This document shows, in pieces, positions 23,563 to 35,035 of a DNA stretch of 64,000 nt. Position 1 is the stretch's first letter, and the number at the start of each line of letters is the position of its first letter. The stretch comes from Austropuccinia psidii. Its lineage: Eukaryota > Basidiomycota > Pucciniomycetes > Pucciniales > Sphaerophragmiaceae. The stretch is from contig JALGQZ010000007.1 of assembly GCA_023105745.1 (NCBI GenBank), forward strand, positions 57,579,569-57,643,568, written 5' to 3'. The notes below the pieces were generated by a model. It searched no databases and was not told the origin of the DNA. It saw nothing but the letters and a program-made list of their open reading frames with translations. The position numbers were made by a program, and so were the translations under genes.

Positions 23563-24940
23563 TGTCACAGGGGCTCTTAGGAATAACAACAAAGTAAAAA
23601 TATGCAGAAGAAAATAAGAAAGAAGCCAAAGGCCCAAGAGATAATAAAATGAATCCACAATTCACTCTTTCAACCTTCCAGAAAAAACAATGCAATTAGT
23701 AGAAGATATGACCACCAATATCCACTGACAGGCAAAGAAGAAGGAGAAAATAACTGACTTAGTAATATGAGTACTTACTTACATAAATGAAATGATAATA
23801 ATCATGATAAAAATAAAATAGATTAATTAACTGGGAAAAAAGTCCCCAGGGGCTGAAAGGGTGTCCAGTATATGTAAAAAGATGAAAGACTGATCTTGGA
23901 GGGTTGAGAGCCAAACTATATAGCTGGTATACCACTCTATTGACTGTTTTGGAAACATAAAGCTTGGAAATCTTTAGAAATGGACTGTGTGCATTGAATT
24001 ACCACAGGAGATGAATGAATTAACCCAAAAAGGGTCAATTCCATACAGGTTGCCTGAATTTGGCCTGTATGAATGATTTGAGTTGGCCAAGGAGTGTGGG
24101 AGCTCTTCATGCCTTGACAACTGATTTTTAAAATAAAAAACTCTTGGAATCACCCTTGGTCAGTATTCCCTTGGGGGAATACTGTTGAAATGGAAATGAC
24201 CAATATGTGAAGGGCCAGGTGATTGGTATCCTCAAATGGTTCTCTGAGTTTCTCCATTGAATCACAAGCTTGAGTCCTTGGAAGCCTTCCTTTGAAACAA
24301 GTTGGTGGACTGGTGACTTGACTTCAGCTGGGATAATTGAGTATTGTGAAAGTTACCATTAAATTGATGAGGAAAATAGTTCATAATACCATATGATACC
24401 TATATGCCCCATTCATGGTTCCTACATCTCTGGGGAAGTATTTTCCCTTTTATTGAGGGGAAAGTCTTTAAAATAATAGTTGGTGGTCTCTTGTGATGGC
24501 CAAAGGATATGTCTTTAGTATTTGGGGGATCCATGGTCCATATGTCCAATTTGGCCCTTGAGAGTTGGTGGGCCAAAAATTGGTTTGGGGCCCTTTGGCC
24601 CCTTTTAGCCAAAAGGGGTCTAAAGGGTGCATACAGTTAGTGGTATATGAGGCCTAAATGGCCCAGGACTCCCTAATGAAAGGGCATGGGCCAAAGGGCC
24701 CTGGAAGGCTGAGGAGACCCCAGGCCCAATCGCGGTGGAATGCCTTTGGATGCCAGAGCTATTGAAATGGCCCAAAAGGCCATTTGGGCCAGGATATGGC
24801 CTGTGGCCATAGTTTTCCAGGAATTTTGGTGTGCCAGAGAGGGCCCCAAGACCCACAAAGCTGGTCAATTGGCCGAAAAGGGTTCTGCAAGAGAACTGTC
24901 ATAAACCACTAATTGAGGGCAATTTCTTGTGGTTGTGACA
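23563..24940 (-). mobile_element. Solo LTR, family D, copy 2, inserted in element E gag
   Basis: Begins TGTCACAGGGGCTCTTAGG and ends CTTGTGGTTGTGACA, so the termini are inverted (TGTCACA...TGTGACA). It is the reverse complement of the LTR at 8220-9580. A 5-bp target duplication is visible with one mismatch: TACAA at 23558-23562 and TGCAA at 24941-24945. Taking out the LTR and one duplication rejoins the gag frame of element E. The part from about 24540 to 24870 is unusually rich in GGCC for this window and gives rise to several open frames on the minus strand that I regard as chance. Confidence 0.8.
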
Positions 24941-26560
24941 TGCAACAGGTTAAGGAGCCTTCCAATAAAATCTATAAACCAAGTAAGAAAAACCTGAAAA
25001 GGAGAGGTTCAAGGAGAAGGAGCTACTTAAAGAAGTATGAGATCAGATTCAAGACATAACAGAGTTATATAATCCCCAAAAGTGGAGTTACCAACCTTTT
25101 TATAAAAATTTCAGCAAAAGAGATAACTTACCACCAGTTTCTTCAAGTCATATACTTTATCAGCCTGCACAATCATTTCCAAAAACCCCAATGAGATTTC
25201 ATTATTTCTTTGAAAATACACATACATTATAAAGAGGCTCATACTTAAATTAAGATATGGAAAAAATGATGGTAAGGAAACAAGGAAATTCCTTCTCTTT
25301 TCCAAATTTTCAAAGGATACAATATTAAAGCTAAGTATTTCCTAGGGAGTTAGTGAAAGAATTTTCAAGGAATAGGAATAACTTGCCATAAAATTGAGGG
25401 AAAAAATCAGCTACCTCTTCAAAGCCAATTATTCAAGAACCAAAGATTATAGAACTAAACAAGAAATATACAGGCACATTTATAGCTAAATTTGAAGATT
25501 GTAGAAATTGTAAAAAACCTATCATATCTTCATTAAATGTGCTTCTATCAAGCAATTATGGGCTAAGAAACACTAAAGAAACATCTCAAAGACCAGAAAC
25601 TCCCATTCAAGAAAACATAAGATAACATTCAAAAGGAGTGGAAACAACTATCAGGAAAGGTTCAAACATACCTGGAGCATATATTGAGGATTAACTGAAA
25701 ACACAGAAGACAAGACAATTATCCCAACAAAATACAAGAAATCTCAAGTCAAATATGAAGAGGAAGGACTTGTTAAGAGAATAAAAAAGGATAATACTAA
25801 AAATAATACAAAACCAAATACAATTGAAGCAGAGAAAAAGGCTATGAAGGAAGAGAATAGAGATATCCATAAAATTGTGGCCCAAACTATAAAGAAGGTC
25901 TTGGAGAAATGTTTGGCCATATAACCTCAATTTATCATTCAATTACAAATTTTCTCAGAGGAAGAAAGTAATTCAATAAGCTCAATTTACACCAAAGATA
26001 TTCAACTGAGACTTATACATCATCATTTGGAGGAATATTAAGCACCTAAATTGAATTATGCCTTTTGATTGGGACTCATGCGAGGCCAGTTTTGGGGAAG
26101 AAGGATATGGAATAATGGATTTAGCTGACACAGGCTCTGAATTGAATAAAATACTATAAGATATATCAGTAAAGCAGGACTAGCAACATGATTTCTCAAC
26201 ATGAACCTGAGGGGAATTGGTGGGCATTGTACTTCAATATTTGGATTAGCAGAATTTACCACAATTAATATTGTTACTGGGAGGAAAGAAATATACACCT
26301 TTTTTAGAAAGAGGATAAATTCATGAAGTACTTGGAAGACCTTCCCTTGCAGATATTAATATTATACTGGAATTTTGTCAACAGAAGGGGGAAATATTCT
26401 GTTAAATAGAGCCAGATGGTAGAAGACATTTTTTACCAATTTTTTCACCACAAAAGGCTGGATGGAGGGAAGGCCCCCCAAAAGGAATGGAAGTTTGTGG
26501 AGTTCCAAAGTTTCAAGATTGTAATGAGGTAAAAGAGAGAGAAGATGAAAAAAGTTTATA
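24941..26560 (+). pseudogene. Element E: gag 3' part and retropepsin relic
   Basis: After the solo LTR the gag frame resumes (QVKEPSNKIYKP) and is then readable only in parts. At about 26110-26150 there is a protease active site, IMDLADTGSELN, with its Asp-Thr-Gly intact. It is followed by a conserved C-terminal block: VLGRPSLADINIILEF (about 26320-26375), QQKGEIF, and EPDGRR. This protease belongs to a lineage distinct from those of elements A-C. No RT, RNase H or integrase follows, so the element is truncated. Small minus-strand frames here are chance. Confidence 0.6.
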
Positions 26561-27080
26561 TACTGAACAGGAATTTTCTTGGGAGGGCTACACCAATTTT
26601 AAGCCTCTCAGTAATTCTTATTCTAACATACAAAAGAAGGATTTCAGTTAAGACAATCAATTCTCACCCCATAATGTCAATTGGCTAAAATGTTTGAGTA
26701 AAACGAAAGCTAAAAAATGAGTGGAAACAAAGGATAAACACAGTCAAGAAGAAAAATAATCTCTTTGGATGACTAAGAATATGAAAAGAAGACAAAGATC
26801 CAAAAACCAGTTGGAACAGAAATATCAATTTTTAACCCAAATTAATTAATATGAAAAGAAGACAAAGATTAAAAAACCAGTTGGAACAGAAATATCAATT
26901 TTTAACCCAAATTAATGACTAACCAGGAAATGAAAGAAAAACGTAAAAACTCAAATATGAAACACAAAAAAAACCTTTTTGAAACAAAAGCTAAATTCAG
27001 GGAGAAACCTGAAGCTAATACTGTAAGATTTCAAGAGGTTCACTATATGATTTTCAATATACTTACTATTTTATAAGGAG
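26561..27080 (+). pseudogene. Element E: region after protease, with 70-bp tandem duplication
   Basis: Lys/Asn/Gln-rich frames with many stops (for example TEQEFSWEGYTNFKPLSNS near 26570-26620) continue from the protease. At 26781-26850 a 70-bp block is followed directly by a second copy at 26851-26916 (66 of the 70 bp) with very few differences, so this duplication is recent relative to the decay of the surrounding relic. No RT motif could be found. Confidence 0.45.
26781..26916 (+). repeat. Tandem duplication, 70-bp period
   Basis: Both copies begin ATGAAAAGAAGACAAAGAT and contain CCAGTTGGAACAGAAATATC. The second copy differs at the CC/TA dinucleotide after the start block and stops four bases early. 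Two copies only. Confidence 0.85.
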
Positions 27081-27096
27081 TCACAATGGGCAAAAT

Positions 27097-27129
27097 GGCT
27101 ACACCTGAAAGCAGGTGTTGCATTTGGAA
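27097..27129 (+). repeat. Left arm of a 3.9-kb-spaced inverted repeat
   Basis: 33 bp beginning GGCTACACCTG and ending TTGCATTTGGAA; the reverse complement recurs at 30939-30971 with two mismatches. Weaker similarity continues for some tens of bases inward. The arm itself contains a 7-bp hairpin (ACACCTG / CAGGTGT). Could be the ends of a decayed inverted-repeat transposon, or two fragments of one repeat family in opposite orientation. Confidence 0.65.
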
Positions 27130-27189
27130 ATCAGCTGGGACCCATCCTAGACTGAGCTTGAAACCTTGCTGTGAATTGGGTTAGACCCA

Positions 27190-27890
27190 GGATTTCCATG
27201 TTTGTTATTATTCCAAGTTATTCTAAGCCATTGGAATGTTACATGATTTCTAAGATTGTCTTTGCTTGGTTAATTGAATATAGTAAATATATAGTATCTT
27301 ATATGAAAGTACTTTCCATTTATATTTTAATATTAAAAAAACTTTTCTTCATGATAAAAAAATGGTAATTTACAAATGTATTCTAAATTTGGACAATTCC
27401 ATCCTTTTGATGGCCAAATATAAATAAATACAATATTACAAATGAATAAAGCCTTATATATTCCTTGATTTTTTACTTATTATTACTTTATAACAATATG
27501 ATTTCCTATTTTTTCTGCAAAGAAATGTAGTCCAAATATCAGATTCAGCTGTTTACCACTGAATCCTTCTCTGAAGAAACTGGATTGTGGATATTATTCA
27601 TTTGAACTGGTTAAACTATAAATTTTTCAAAAAAGCTATGATTATGTTCTTATTCCTTTTTTAAAGCTTCTGAAGCTCATTAATAATTTTTATTTTTTCC
27701 ATTTTCTGATCACTTGGCTCATCAATAAATTTCATCAATTTTTATTCTTAAGGCTGAAATTTTTCTTATTTTTCAAAAGGAAAGTCCTTAATTTTTTTTG
27801 TTTTAAATTATTATTGATTAGTGAAGAAGAGAGTGACTGGGATATATATATCACATCCTTTGCCACTGGAGAAAATTTGCAATTTAAGTA
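27190..27890. other. AT-rich DNA without recognisable genes
   Basis: A frame at 27171-27368 (+) begins in the inverted-repeat region and is rich in Ile, Tyr and Lys as expected for random A/T DNA. I see no motif in either strand. Confidence 0.4.
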
Positions 27891-27895
27891 GGAAA

Positions 27896-27989
27896 TTACA
27901 GTACAGGCTTTCTGATGGCCGCTTCTGTAAATTTGCCGACAATCATCGACAAATTTACAGTAGTGGATATTACAGGTCCTGTACTGTAA
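27896..27989. repeat. Nested palindrome
   Basis: Outer arms TTACAGTACAGG (27896-27907) and CCTGTACTGTAA (27978-27989) are perfect complements. Inside them CTGTAAATTTG (27925-27935) and CAAATTTACAG (27950-27960) form a second perfect stem with a 14-base loop. A third hairpin follows, GGGCCT...AGGCCTCCC within about 28023-28042. The whole block is richer in G+C than its surroundings. It looks like a small fold-back element or a structured transcript locus. The open frames across it on both strands mirror each other because of the palindrome and are not genes. Confidence 0.7.
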
Positions 27990-28059
27990 CACATTTGACA
28001 TGTGCGAATGAATTGACAGTTGCGGGCCTCAAAAGGCCTCCCACTGTGATTTAACTATA

Positions 28060-30938
28060 AAAAGAAACAGAAAAATAAGTTGGAGCCAATCAATAACATA
28101 AAATAGAAACTTAGGAAAAATTAAACAAAAACACAAAAAACAAAAATTAATCGAGTACTCAATATAACACATAACCATAAAGAGGACTGGCAGAACTCAA
28201 AAAATGAAATAAAAGCATTAAAGAACAAGGATTTTGAGTAGCAGAAAGAAAGTTTGTGCTACTTATTTTATTTAAAAAATATAAATAAATTCTTCATTTT
28301 AATAATAAAAAGAAGGGTAACACATTTTCAATTAATTCTATTAGCCCTTATTTTTTTAAACGAGCTCCATAATTTTATTCAAAATCTTTGTTCAAAAAGA
28401 TTCTTGAGATATTTTTTGCAGTTTTTGAGTTTCTATTTGCATATCCAACATCAAAATTAAAGGATATATGTGTTTCATAAATTTTTTTGGAAAAACCAAT
28501 AGGAGTCTATGATCTCAATATAATTTCTATAAAACAAATTGAAGATTGATATATATTTCTTTATTAAAAGAAAGAAGGATTAGATAACTGAAGCTTTGAG
28601 TACTATCTATCCATACAGGAGAAGATTTTATAAAAAAAGTCTCAAAAAGCTTTATTTCCATGTAGTATTGCCCAAATATTGTCAATATTATAATTGAAAA
28701 TATTTATTTCTTTTGAAAAAACCGAGAGAAGTTTCCTTAATTATAAACAAAACCATCATAAAAATTTCATGGATCAAAGCAGATTATGCATGATTTACTT
28801 GAATAATTGATCCATTTTTTTTCAAAATAAATGTCTTTATGGTATTAAAAATATCTTAAAAAACACTTCCCACAAATATCCATAAAAAGTATTATAACCT
28901 CATTCAATCCCTTGGGAACCCTTTGATAATAAAAATTAAATACTTGAAACATGATTAAGACCATCCTTTGATTTTAATTGGACACGGATATGAAGTGATA
29001 TTTGTGCCAGTTAAAGCTTACTTCCCAAAATTTTCCAGCTTAGCTCTGTGGCTCCCCTCTTAAAAATTTTACTTTAATCAATACTTTAAACATTCAATAA
29101 AAAGACAGTACCAAAGAAAAAAAGAAATAGTCTCCTATTATCTGGAAAAAGAATTTGAAAGAACTTCATATATGAAACTTTCAACTAAACTTTAGCAACC
29201 ACTGATAATTTAAGTTTTAGTATTATTTTAGGCTGCATAGATATATCAAACTAATTTAAACTTCTCAAAGCTTAAAAAAGCTTTAAAAATAAATTAAGAG
29301 AAAGAAATTTGTTGAAAGAACCTATTTATACAAGTTGATTCGCCTCTTTATCATCTTCCCATTATGTCAAGACAGCTCAATTAATTATTCAATTTACTTA
29401 TAAATATGCAGTTTATAAACCTTGTTTATGAATATTGAGTTTTTAATTAAGCTCAAATCAAAGTCTTAATAAGAGTTTGTAAAAGGGTCACCTATAGCTA
29501 TGAGGAAAATATAACTTAGAGAAAGTGGAAAATTATATTCTGAATGGTTTCCAAAATCTGATGTTCTTAATTTGTATCAATGATAAAGCCAGAAAGATAT
29601 TTTGAGATAATTAATGTTATCAACCCATCAAGCTCGGATACAATCTTTGATTTTTTAGTGCACAGAGAGCTTTCAATATATCCAAAAGATTGTAAGATAC
29701 ATTGAAGAGTAATAAGTCTAAAGCTAAAATTTAAAAATTCCATAGAATAAAGAAAAAATAATCAAATAAATGAATTGCATAGAAAGAGATCTTAATAAAA
29801 TGTTTTGAAATAATTAGATAATTTTTGAAAAGAATATCTAGCCAAATTGATAGATGAAGATTACCTTTCCAGAAATTTCACACAAAGTTTTGCATTATTT
29901 TAGCTTTATTTTATATCTTTATACAGCTCCTATGCTTCTTTACTTGAAATAAGAACTTGAATGATATTTCTTCACATATTCAAGGAATCCACTAGATCAA
30001 GATGGTTAAATAAGAGTTAGTAACTTCACCACAAGAATATGAAAAGTGGAGCTAGGTTGGTATCAAGAAAGAAAACCATTTAATTCCCCCCAAAATTGAA
30101 TAATCTTATGTTTTTGATGATTATTTATGTTGAAAGCTCTATTGTTAATTCCTGTTTTTATATGAATATCACAGAAAGTTTTAGCTGACACCATTAAATT
30201 TCATAATGAAAAGGTCCCCTATTGTAAGAGTAAAGCTAATATTTTAATTTCAATATTTATATTATCTGATGATACGTGTAAGAGCCCCCTCCAAATCAGT
30301 TTATGTGCTGGTATAGGGATGATATTCTTTCAATACATAATAAATTTGTGTGTGCCTCTCCTTAAAACTACACTTTCCCATAAATATATACAGATCTTCT
30401 CAGTTTCAATTATAACCCAACCAAACAAATAGAGCAAAAATAAGGCATATAATTTCTCACAAAATACAGACTTCATAAGAGCAATAATTTTATTAGTAGG
30501 GTATAGCTATGTATCTTTTAGAAATTCTCTAAGCCATTTTATAATTAATGAGAAATTTAATTCAAAATCAAAGGGTTCCAATACTAATATCACTCTTTTA
30601 TGGGTTCCCATAAGTGATCTTGATAGTCAGTTCATATTGAAGCTGTATTATATATGTAAAAATACATAAGAAATACCCCAAAGGCTAAAATGTTGGTAAA
30701 TTAAATGATAGAAAATAACAAATAAGATTAGAAAAAAGGGAAAATCAAGATAATTATGATTATAATCTATTGTTTAACTCTGAGCTTTGACAACCTGGAC
30801 CAAAACTGATATTGATCAAACTGAATTTAGAATTCTTGGCTTGCATATGTGGCTTATATTTATTCCAAAAAACGTCTATTTCTAAATTGAACTTTTGATC
30901 TATGTTAAACCTTCCTCCAGTCTATCTCCAATTTCAAA
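28060..30938. other. AT-rich DNA without recognisable genes
   Basis: About 2.9 kb of A/T-rich sequence. All six frames are closed at short intervals. The one frame noted (28254-28460 +) has no domain signal. No tandem array, tRNA-like box or element terminus was found. Confidence 0.4.
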
Positions 30939-30971
30939 TTCCAAATGCAACACCTTCTGTCAGGTGTAGCC
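30939..30971 (-). repeat. Right arm of the 3.9-kb-spaced inverted repeat
   Basis: Reverse complement of 27097-27129 with 31 of 33 positions matching. The 120-bp tandem array begins less than 100 bp to the right. Confidence 0.65.
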
Positions 30972-31029
30972 AATTTTCTCATGGTGAGTGGTGTTAAAGA
31001 AATAAAAATAAGTTAAAAAGGAGTTGTGA

Positions 31030-31795
31030 ACTAAATTTTTTGGTCTCATATTTTTACTGTACAAGTATAAACTGAAAAATATATATAGGATAAAGAAAAA
31101 TAATAATAAGAATAACAAATGAAGACAATGATACACAGACCCAGCATGGCGTTAAACTGCAACTCAATTTTCTTATATTGGTGACTCTTTACTTTAATTA
31201 ATGAATTATGATAAATAAGCTACATGAAGGTATAAATACATTGAAACAATATAAAAGTGTCCGAGAATGGCCTTAAACTACAAACTGACTGTTTAATTAC
31301 TATTTCTCTTATTATAAATTTAAACAAGAGCTCAAAAAAAGAAGATATTAACACATGCAAGTACCAATGATATATGATTGGCTCAGCCTGGCATTAACCC
31401 GAAATCCAAGTGTTTAGTCACTTTTTTCCTTATTCTATTTTAATTAAAAGCATAAAAAAAGGATATTTAAACACATGGAAGGACCAATGATACATAATTG
31501 GCCCAGAATGGCCTTAAACTGGAACCTTATTTTCTTATATTAATTACTCTTTACTTCGATTAATCAACCATAATCCATGAATTACAAGAAAATATAAATA
31601 CGTTCAAATAATATAGAAGTGGCACAGCATGTCCTTAAACTGAAAAACAACTGCTTAATTATCATTTCTCTTATTATATATTTGGTAAAGGCATAAAAAA
31701 GGATATTAACACATGCAAAGACCAATGATATTTGATTGGACCAGAATGACCTTGAGCTTAGATTCATCTTCTTTAATTATTCTTATTTTATAGTA
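31030..31795 (+). repeat. 120-bp tandem array with 3-unit (360-bp) higher-order periodicity
   Basis: Six units share a GGCNNAGNATGGCNTTAAAC-like start, at 31141, 31260, 31381, 31501, 31621 and 31739, so the spacing is 118-121 bp. Units three apart are more alike than neighbours. Unit 1 matches unit 4 (both with TTTTCTTATATT and CTCTTTACTT), unit 2 matches unit 5 (TTTCTCTTATTATA, ATTAACACATGCAA), and unit 3 begins like unit 6. A diverged partial unit precedes 31141. No coding capacity. Confidence 0.8.
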
Positions 31796-32608
31796 TCACA
31801 TTGAAGATATAAAGACTTCCCATCTAAAAAAATTAAGATAATGTTTAAAAAAAGTATTATAATGATGAAAAATCAGAAAAAATGTAAAAATTAGGATATG
31901 CAAAAATAAATAAATACTGGTTTTCCAAAAATAGAAAAACTTATTAGTATACAGGAATATTAAAAGGAAGAAAAAACAAAACATTAAAGAGCATACACAA
32001 AAATAAAGTACACACACCCAACTCACAAGGAAGGGTTACCAGATTTTGAACTCATTTTTTTTGGTTTTTTAATATTGTTATTTTTTGATTTTTTTATTTC
32101 CCTAAAAAAATTACTAAAGAAAGAGACTGGTAAACCCCCTTTCTTTAAAGAGGGATAAAATTAAGGGAATAAAAGCCATAATACAGAAAAAGAAAAGGTA
32201 ATAACAAAGAAAAAATGATAATAAGATAGCTTATTAATATATAATATCAAAATAGAAAAGAATATCAGAATACTATAATACCATCACATTATTGTCATAA
32301 AATGAAATGGTAGAATTATAAATTGATAAAATTATAGAAATATTCTGTTATCAAAATATGTTCAAAGGGACAACTGGAAAAATCAATCCCATGTAAATAT
32401 ATTTCAAATACTATTTACTTGACACAGAAGTACAATATAGGTGTAGATCCATAGTTAGCAAAAAAATATAAGGAAGCTAAGAAAGGAAAGCTGGAGTCTG
32501 GGGAGAAGGCCTCCTTTCATACCTTTTATCAAGCCTGACTTGTAGAAAATGAAAAAATATATGAAACCACAACTTGTCCAAAATAAAAAGACTGATATTC
32601 TGTAGAAT

Positions 32609-32740
32609 GATTTGATTGGTCAGAGCTTGAATATTTGTCTATTTTTATTGGTCAGAATTTTGATTCCACATCCTGTGATGTCATTGGTAAGAGCTTGAAT
32701 ATTCCTTGTTTATTATTGGCCAGAAAATCTTTATATTTTA
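32609..32740 (+). promoter_or_regulatory. Cluster of four ATTGG boxes with a TATA-like site
   Basis: ATTGG (the CCAAT box read on the other strand) occurs at 32615, 32647, 32683 and 32715, spaced 32, 36 and 32 bp, inside a roughly 68-bp duplication that repeats AGAGCTTGAATATT. A TATA-like TTTATATTTTAC lies at about 32729-32741. It has the layout of a promoter, perhaps a decayed LTR promoter, but no gene follows it. Confidence 0.35.
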
Positions 32741-32940
32741 CTTAGAGTGAACCTAGAAGAATTTAGAGGATCTCGGAATTTTCAGGAAAATTAAGGAATT
32801 TTTTAGAATTTTTCATAATATTTGAGATGATTTAGGAAGATGTGGTGTGGTATTGCATACCTTTTCTGCAAGGTTAAAGTCCACTTTGGTACAATAATGA
32901 TAAGGATAGATAGTTATAGTTTGTATAGAATAATATATAA

Positions 32941-33350
32941 ATAGAAATAAATAAGAAAAGATAAAAAGAAATAAAAATAAATAAAAATAAATAAAAATAA
33001 ATAAAAATAAATAAAAATAAATAAAAATAAATAAAAATAAATAAAAATAAATAAAAATAAATAAAAATAAATCAAAATAAATAAAAAGAAAGAAAAAGAA
33101 ATAAAAAGAAATAAAAAGAAATAAAAAGAAATAAAAAGAAATAAAAAGAAATAAAAAGAAATAAAAAGAAATAAAAGGAAATAAAAAGAAATAAAAAGAA
33201 ATAAAAAGAAATAAAAAGAAATAAAAAGAAATAAAAAGAAATAAAAAGAAATAAAAAGAAATAAAAAGAAATAAAAAGAAATAAAAAGAAATAAAAAGAA
33301 ATAAAAAGAAATAAAAAGAAATAAAAAGAAATAAAAAGAAATAAAAAAGT
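32941..33350. repeat. 10-bp satellite, ATAAAAATAA then ATAAAAAGAA
   Basis: About 40 decamers in two blocks: ATAAAAATAA from about 32971 to 33080, then ATAAAAAGAA from about 33101 to 33340 with one variant (G for A, in the unit at 33171). The long minus-strand frames across it are an effect of the repeat and encode only a Phe/Leu/Ile/Tyr periodic peptide. Confidence 0.95.
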
Positions 33351-33879
33351 AAAAAAAAAAATATGCAACTACATATTTTAACACATTATACCTAAGCTTG
33401 AAAGTATGGAATAATTTCACCATTAGAAGGTGAATAACATTTGACCTAGTGTTATATATTGGCTCAAAGCCATAGGACCAAAATTGAGAAAGATATCATC
33501 AATTTAGAAAGAAAATTTAGATACCCTCAGAGAGATACTTACTAAACTCCCCATAAGAATCAATAAATAGATTTTCAAAGATTTGTCAAATTTTAAGGGT
33601 CATTGAATATTCAATATCAAATTTTCAGCCTTACCAAATATTCAGAATCAAATTTGAGCTACCTTCAAATATTTGAAATCAAATGTTCAAATTTCCAAAT
33701 ATTCAAAAGAAAATTTTGAATTCAGTTTTTTGAATAATGAAATAAATGATTACATTAACACTTATAATTTAATTAAATTGTTTCTCATATGTTTATTATA
33801 GATTATTTTAGCGCTTTGATAAAAACACATAAGCCCTTAAGTATTTTTTCCATAAATTATTAAATAGGCATAAGAAATT

Positions 33880-34150
33880 CTATAGGCCCCTTGTTGATGA
33901 AATAAATATAATTCTTATTCCATAAATGGCACTTTGAATGCAATTTACCATATTTTTAATTCCATTCATTCCATAAATTAGGTTTCTAATGCCATTAATC
34001 TTATATATGCATATTTGATTCCATTAATGTCATTTATGTCATTGTTGATGCCATTCATGTTACTTGTGGCATTTTTGATGCCATTAACGTCATTTATGGA
34101 ATTTTTGATGCAATTAATGTGATTTATGGAATTGTTAAAATCATTCCACA
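33880..34150. repeat. Degenerate minisatellite of GATGCCATTxATG type
   Basis: Imperfect repeats of about 30 bp built from TTGATGCCATTAATG, TCATTTATGGAATTT and similar strings. A 25-bp segment here (34035-34059) recurs identically at 61242-61266, in a similar minisatellite. Frames across it (33978-34286, minus) give an Asn/Ile/Gly repeat peptide and are not considered real. Confidence 0.7.
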
Positions 34151-35035
34151 CAAGAGGTTTCCCAAAAAATATGGGCTTCTTGTTTTTGATATTCAAAATT
34201 GAATCCTTCATTTTTTGAAAAGAATGAGGAAATTGATAAGTGGGAAGTTTTTTAAAGAAATTTTCAGAGAAATTTTCCAAAAACAATTATGAAAAAACAC
34301 AATGGAGAAGATATGGCTAAAAAAAATTGAAAAATTCCTCAAATTATTTCATTTCCTGGGGATTTCTTTTGAAAAAAGATGTTGCTCACATGTTTTTACC
34401 AAAAAACTATTTGTTTTCTTATATTCTCATATGCAAGCATAAGTATTCTATGTGAAGATTTAGATTATCATGTTATATGTAGCTCATATAATAGCAAATA
34501 TCTGATATTATCATGCAATGATATTACATTAGAATAGATTAGGGTATGGTCATTTTCAGGAAAAATTCAAAATGAAAACTTTTACCATACAACATTGCAA
34601 AGAAATACCCATAACAAAAACTCAGGTTGCTACTATTGACACCAAATTACATAAAAATAAATATTCCTCACCATCATAATCTTTCAAAAAGAGGCAATTA
34701 ATTCAAAATATTTGTGTTAATTATTGATTTCAAAAATAGAATTTGGAAAGAAAGGATTCTTCATTTCAAAAATGAAATTGTGAGCTCTTTACAAAAAATA
34801 ATTTCATTACTTAAAATTTAATAAAAACATTCTCTAAAGGATAAAATTCTGTTTAATACAATCAATCTAAAATGACAAATATAATAAGAAAAATTATTTT
34901 ACTTCTCATAATTTTTGGATTCGTTAAATTTTTTCTGATATGATTACAAGACTAAACAATTTAACAAGCCAAAAGAAAAATGAAATTATTAAATATTAGA
35001 ATACCCAGAATTAATACTTTCATAAATCTCATTAT
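34151..35035. other. AT-rich DNA without recognisable genes
   Basis: Lies downstream of the hAT transposase stop. The 3' terminal inverted repeat of the hAT element should be somewhere here, but I could not identify it. Confidence 0.4.

Noticed and set aside
24400..24868. Three minus-strand open frames
   Set aside because: All fall in the GGCC-rich part of the solo family D LTR, overlap in different frames and show no motif.
32914..33423. Long minus-strand frames with a Phe/Leu/Ile/Tyr periodic peptide
   Set aside because: They are the translation of the 10-bp satellite, whose period gives open frames; no gene features.
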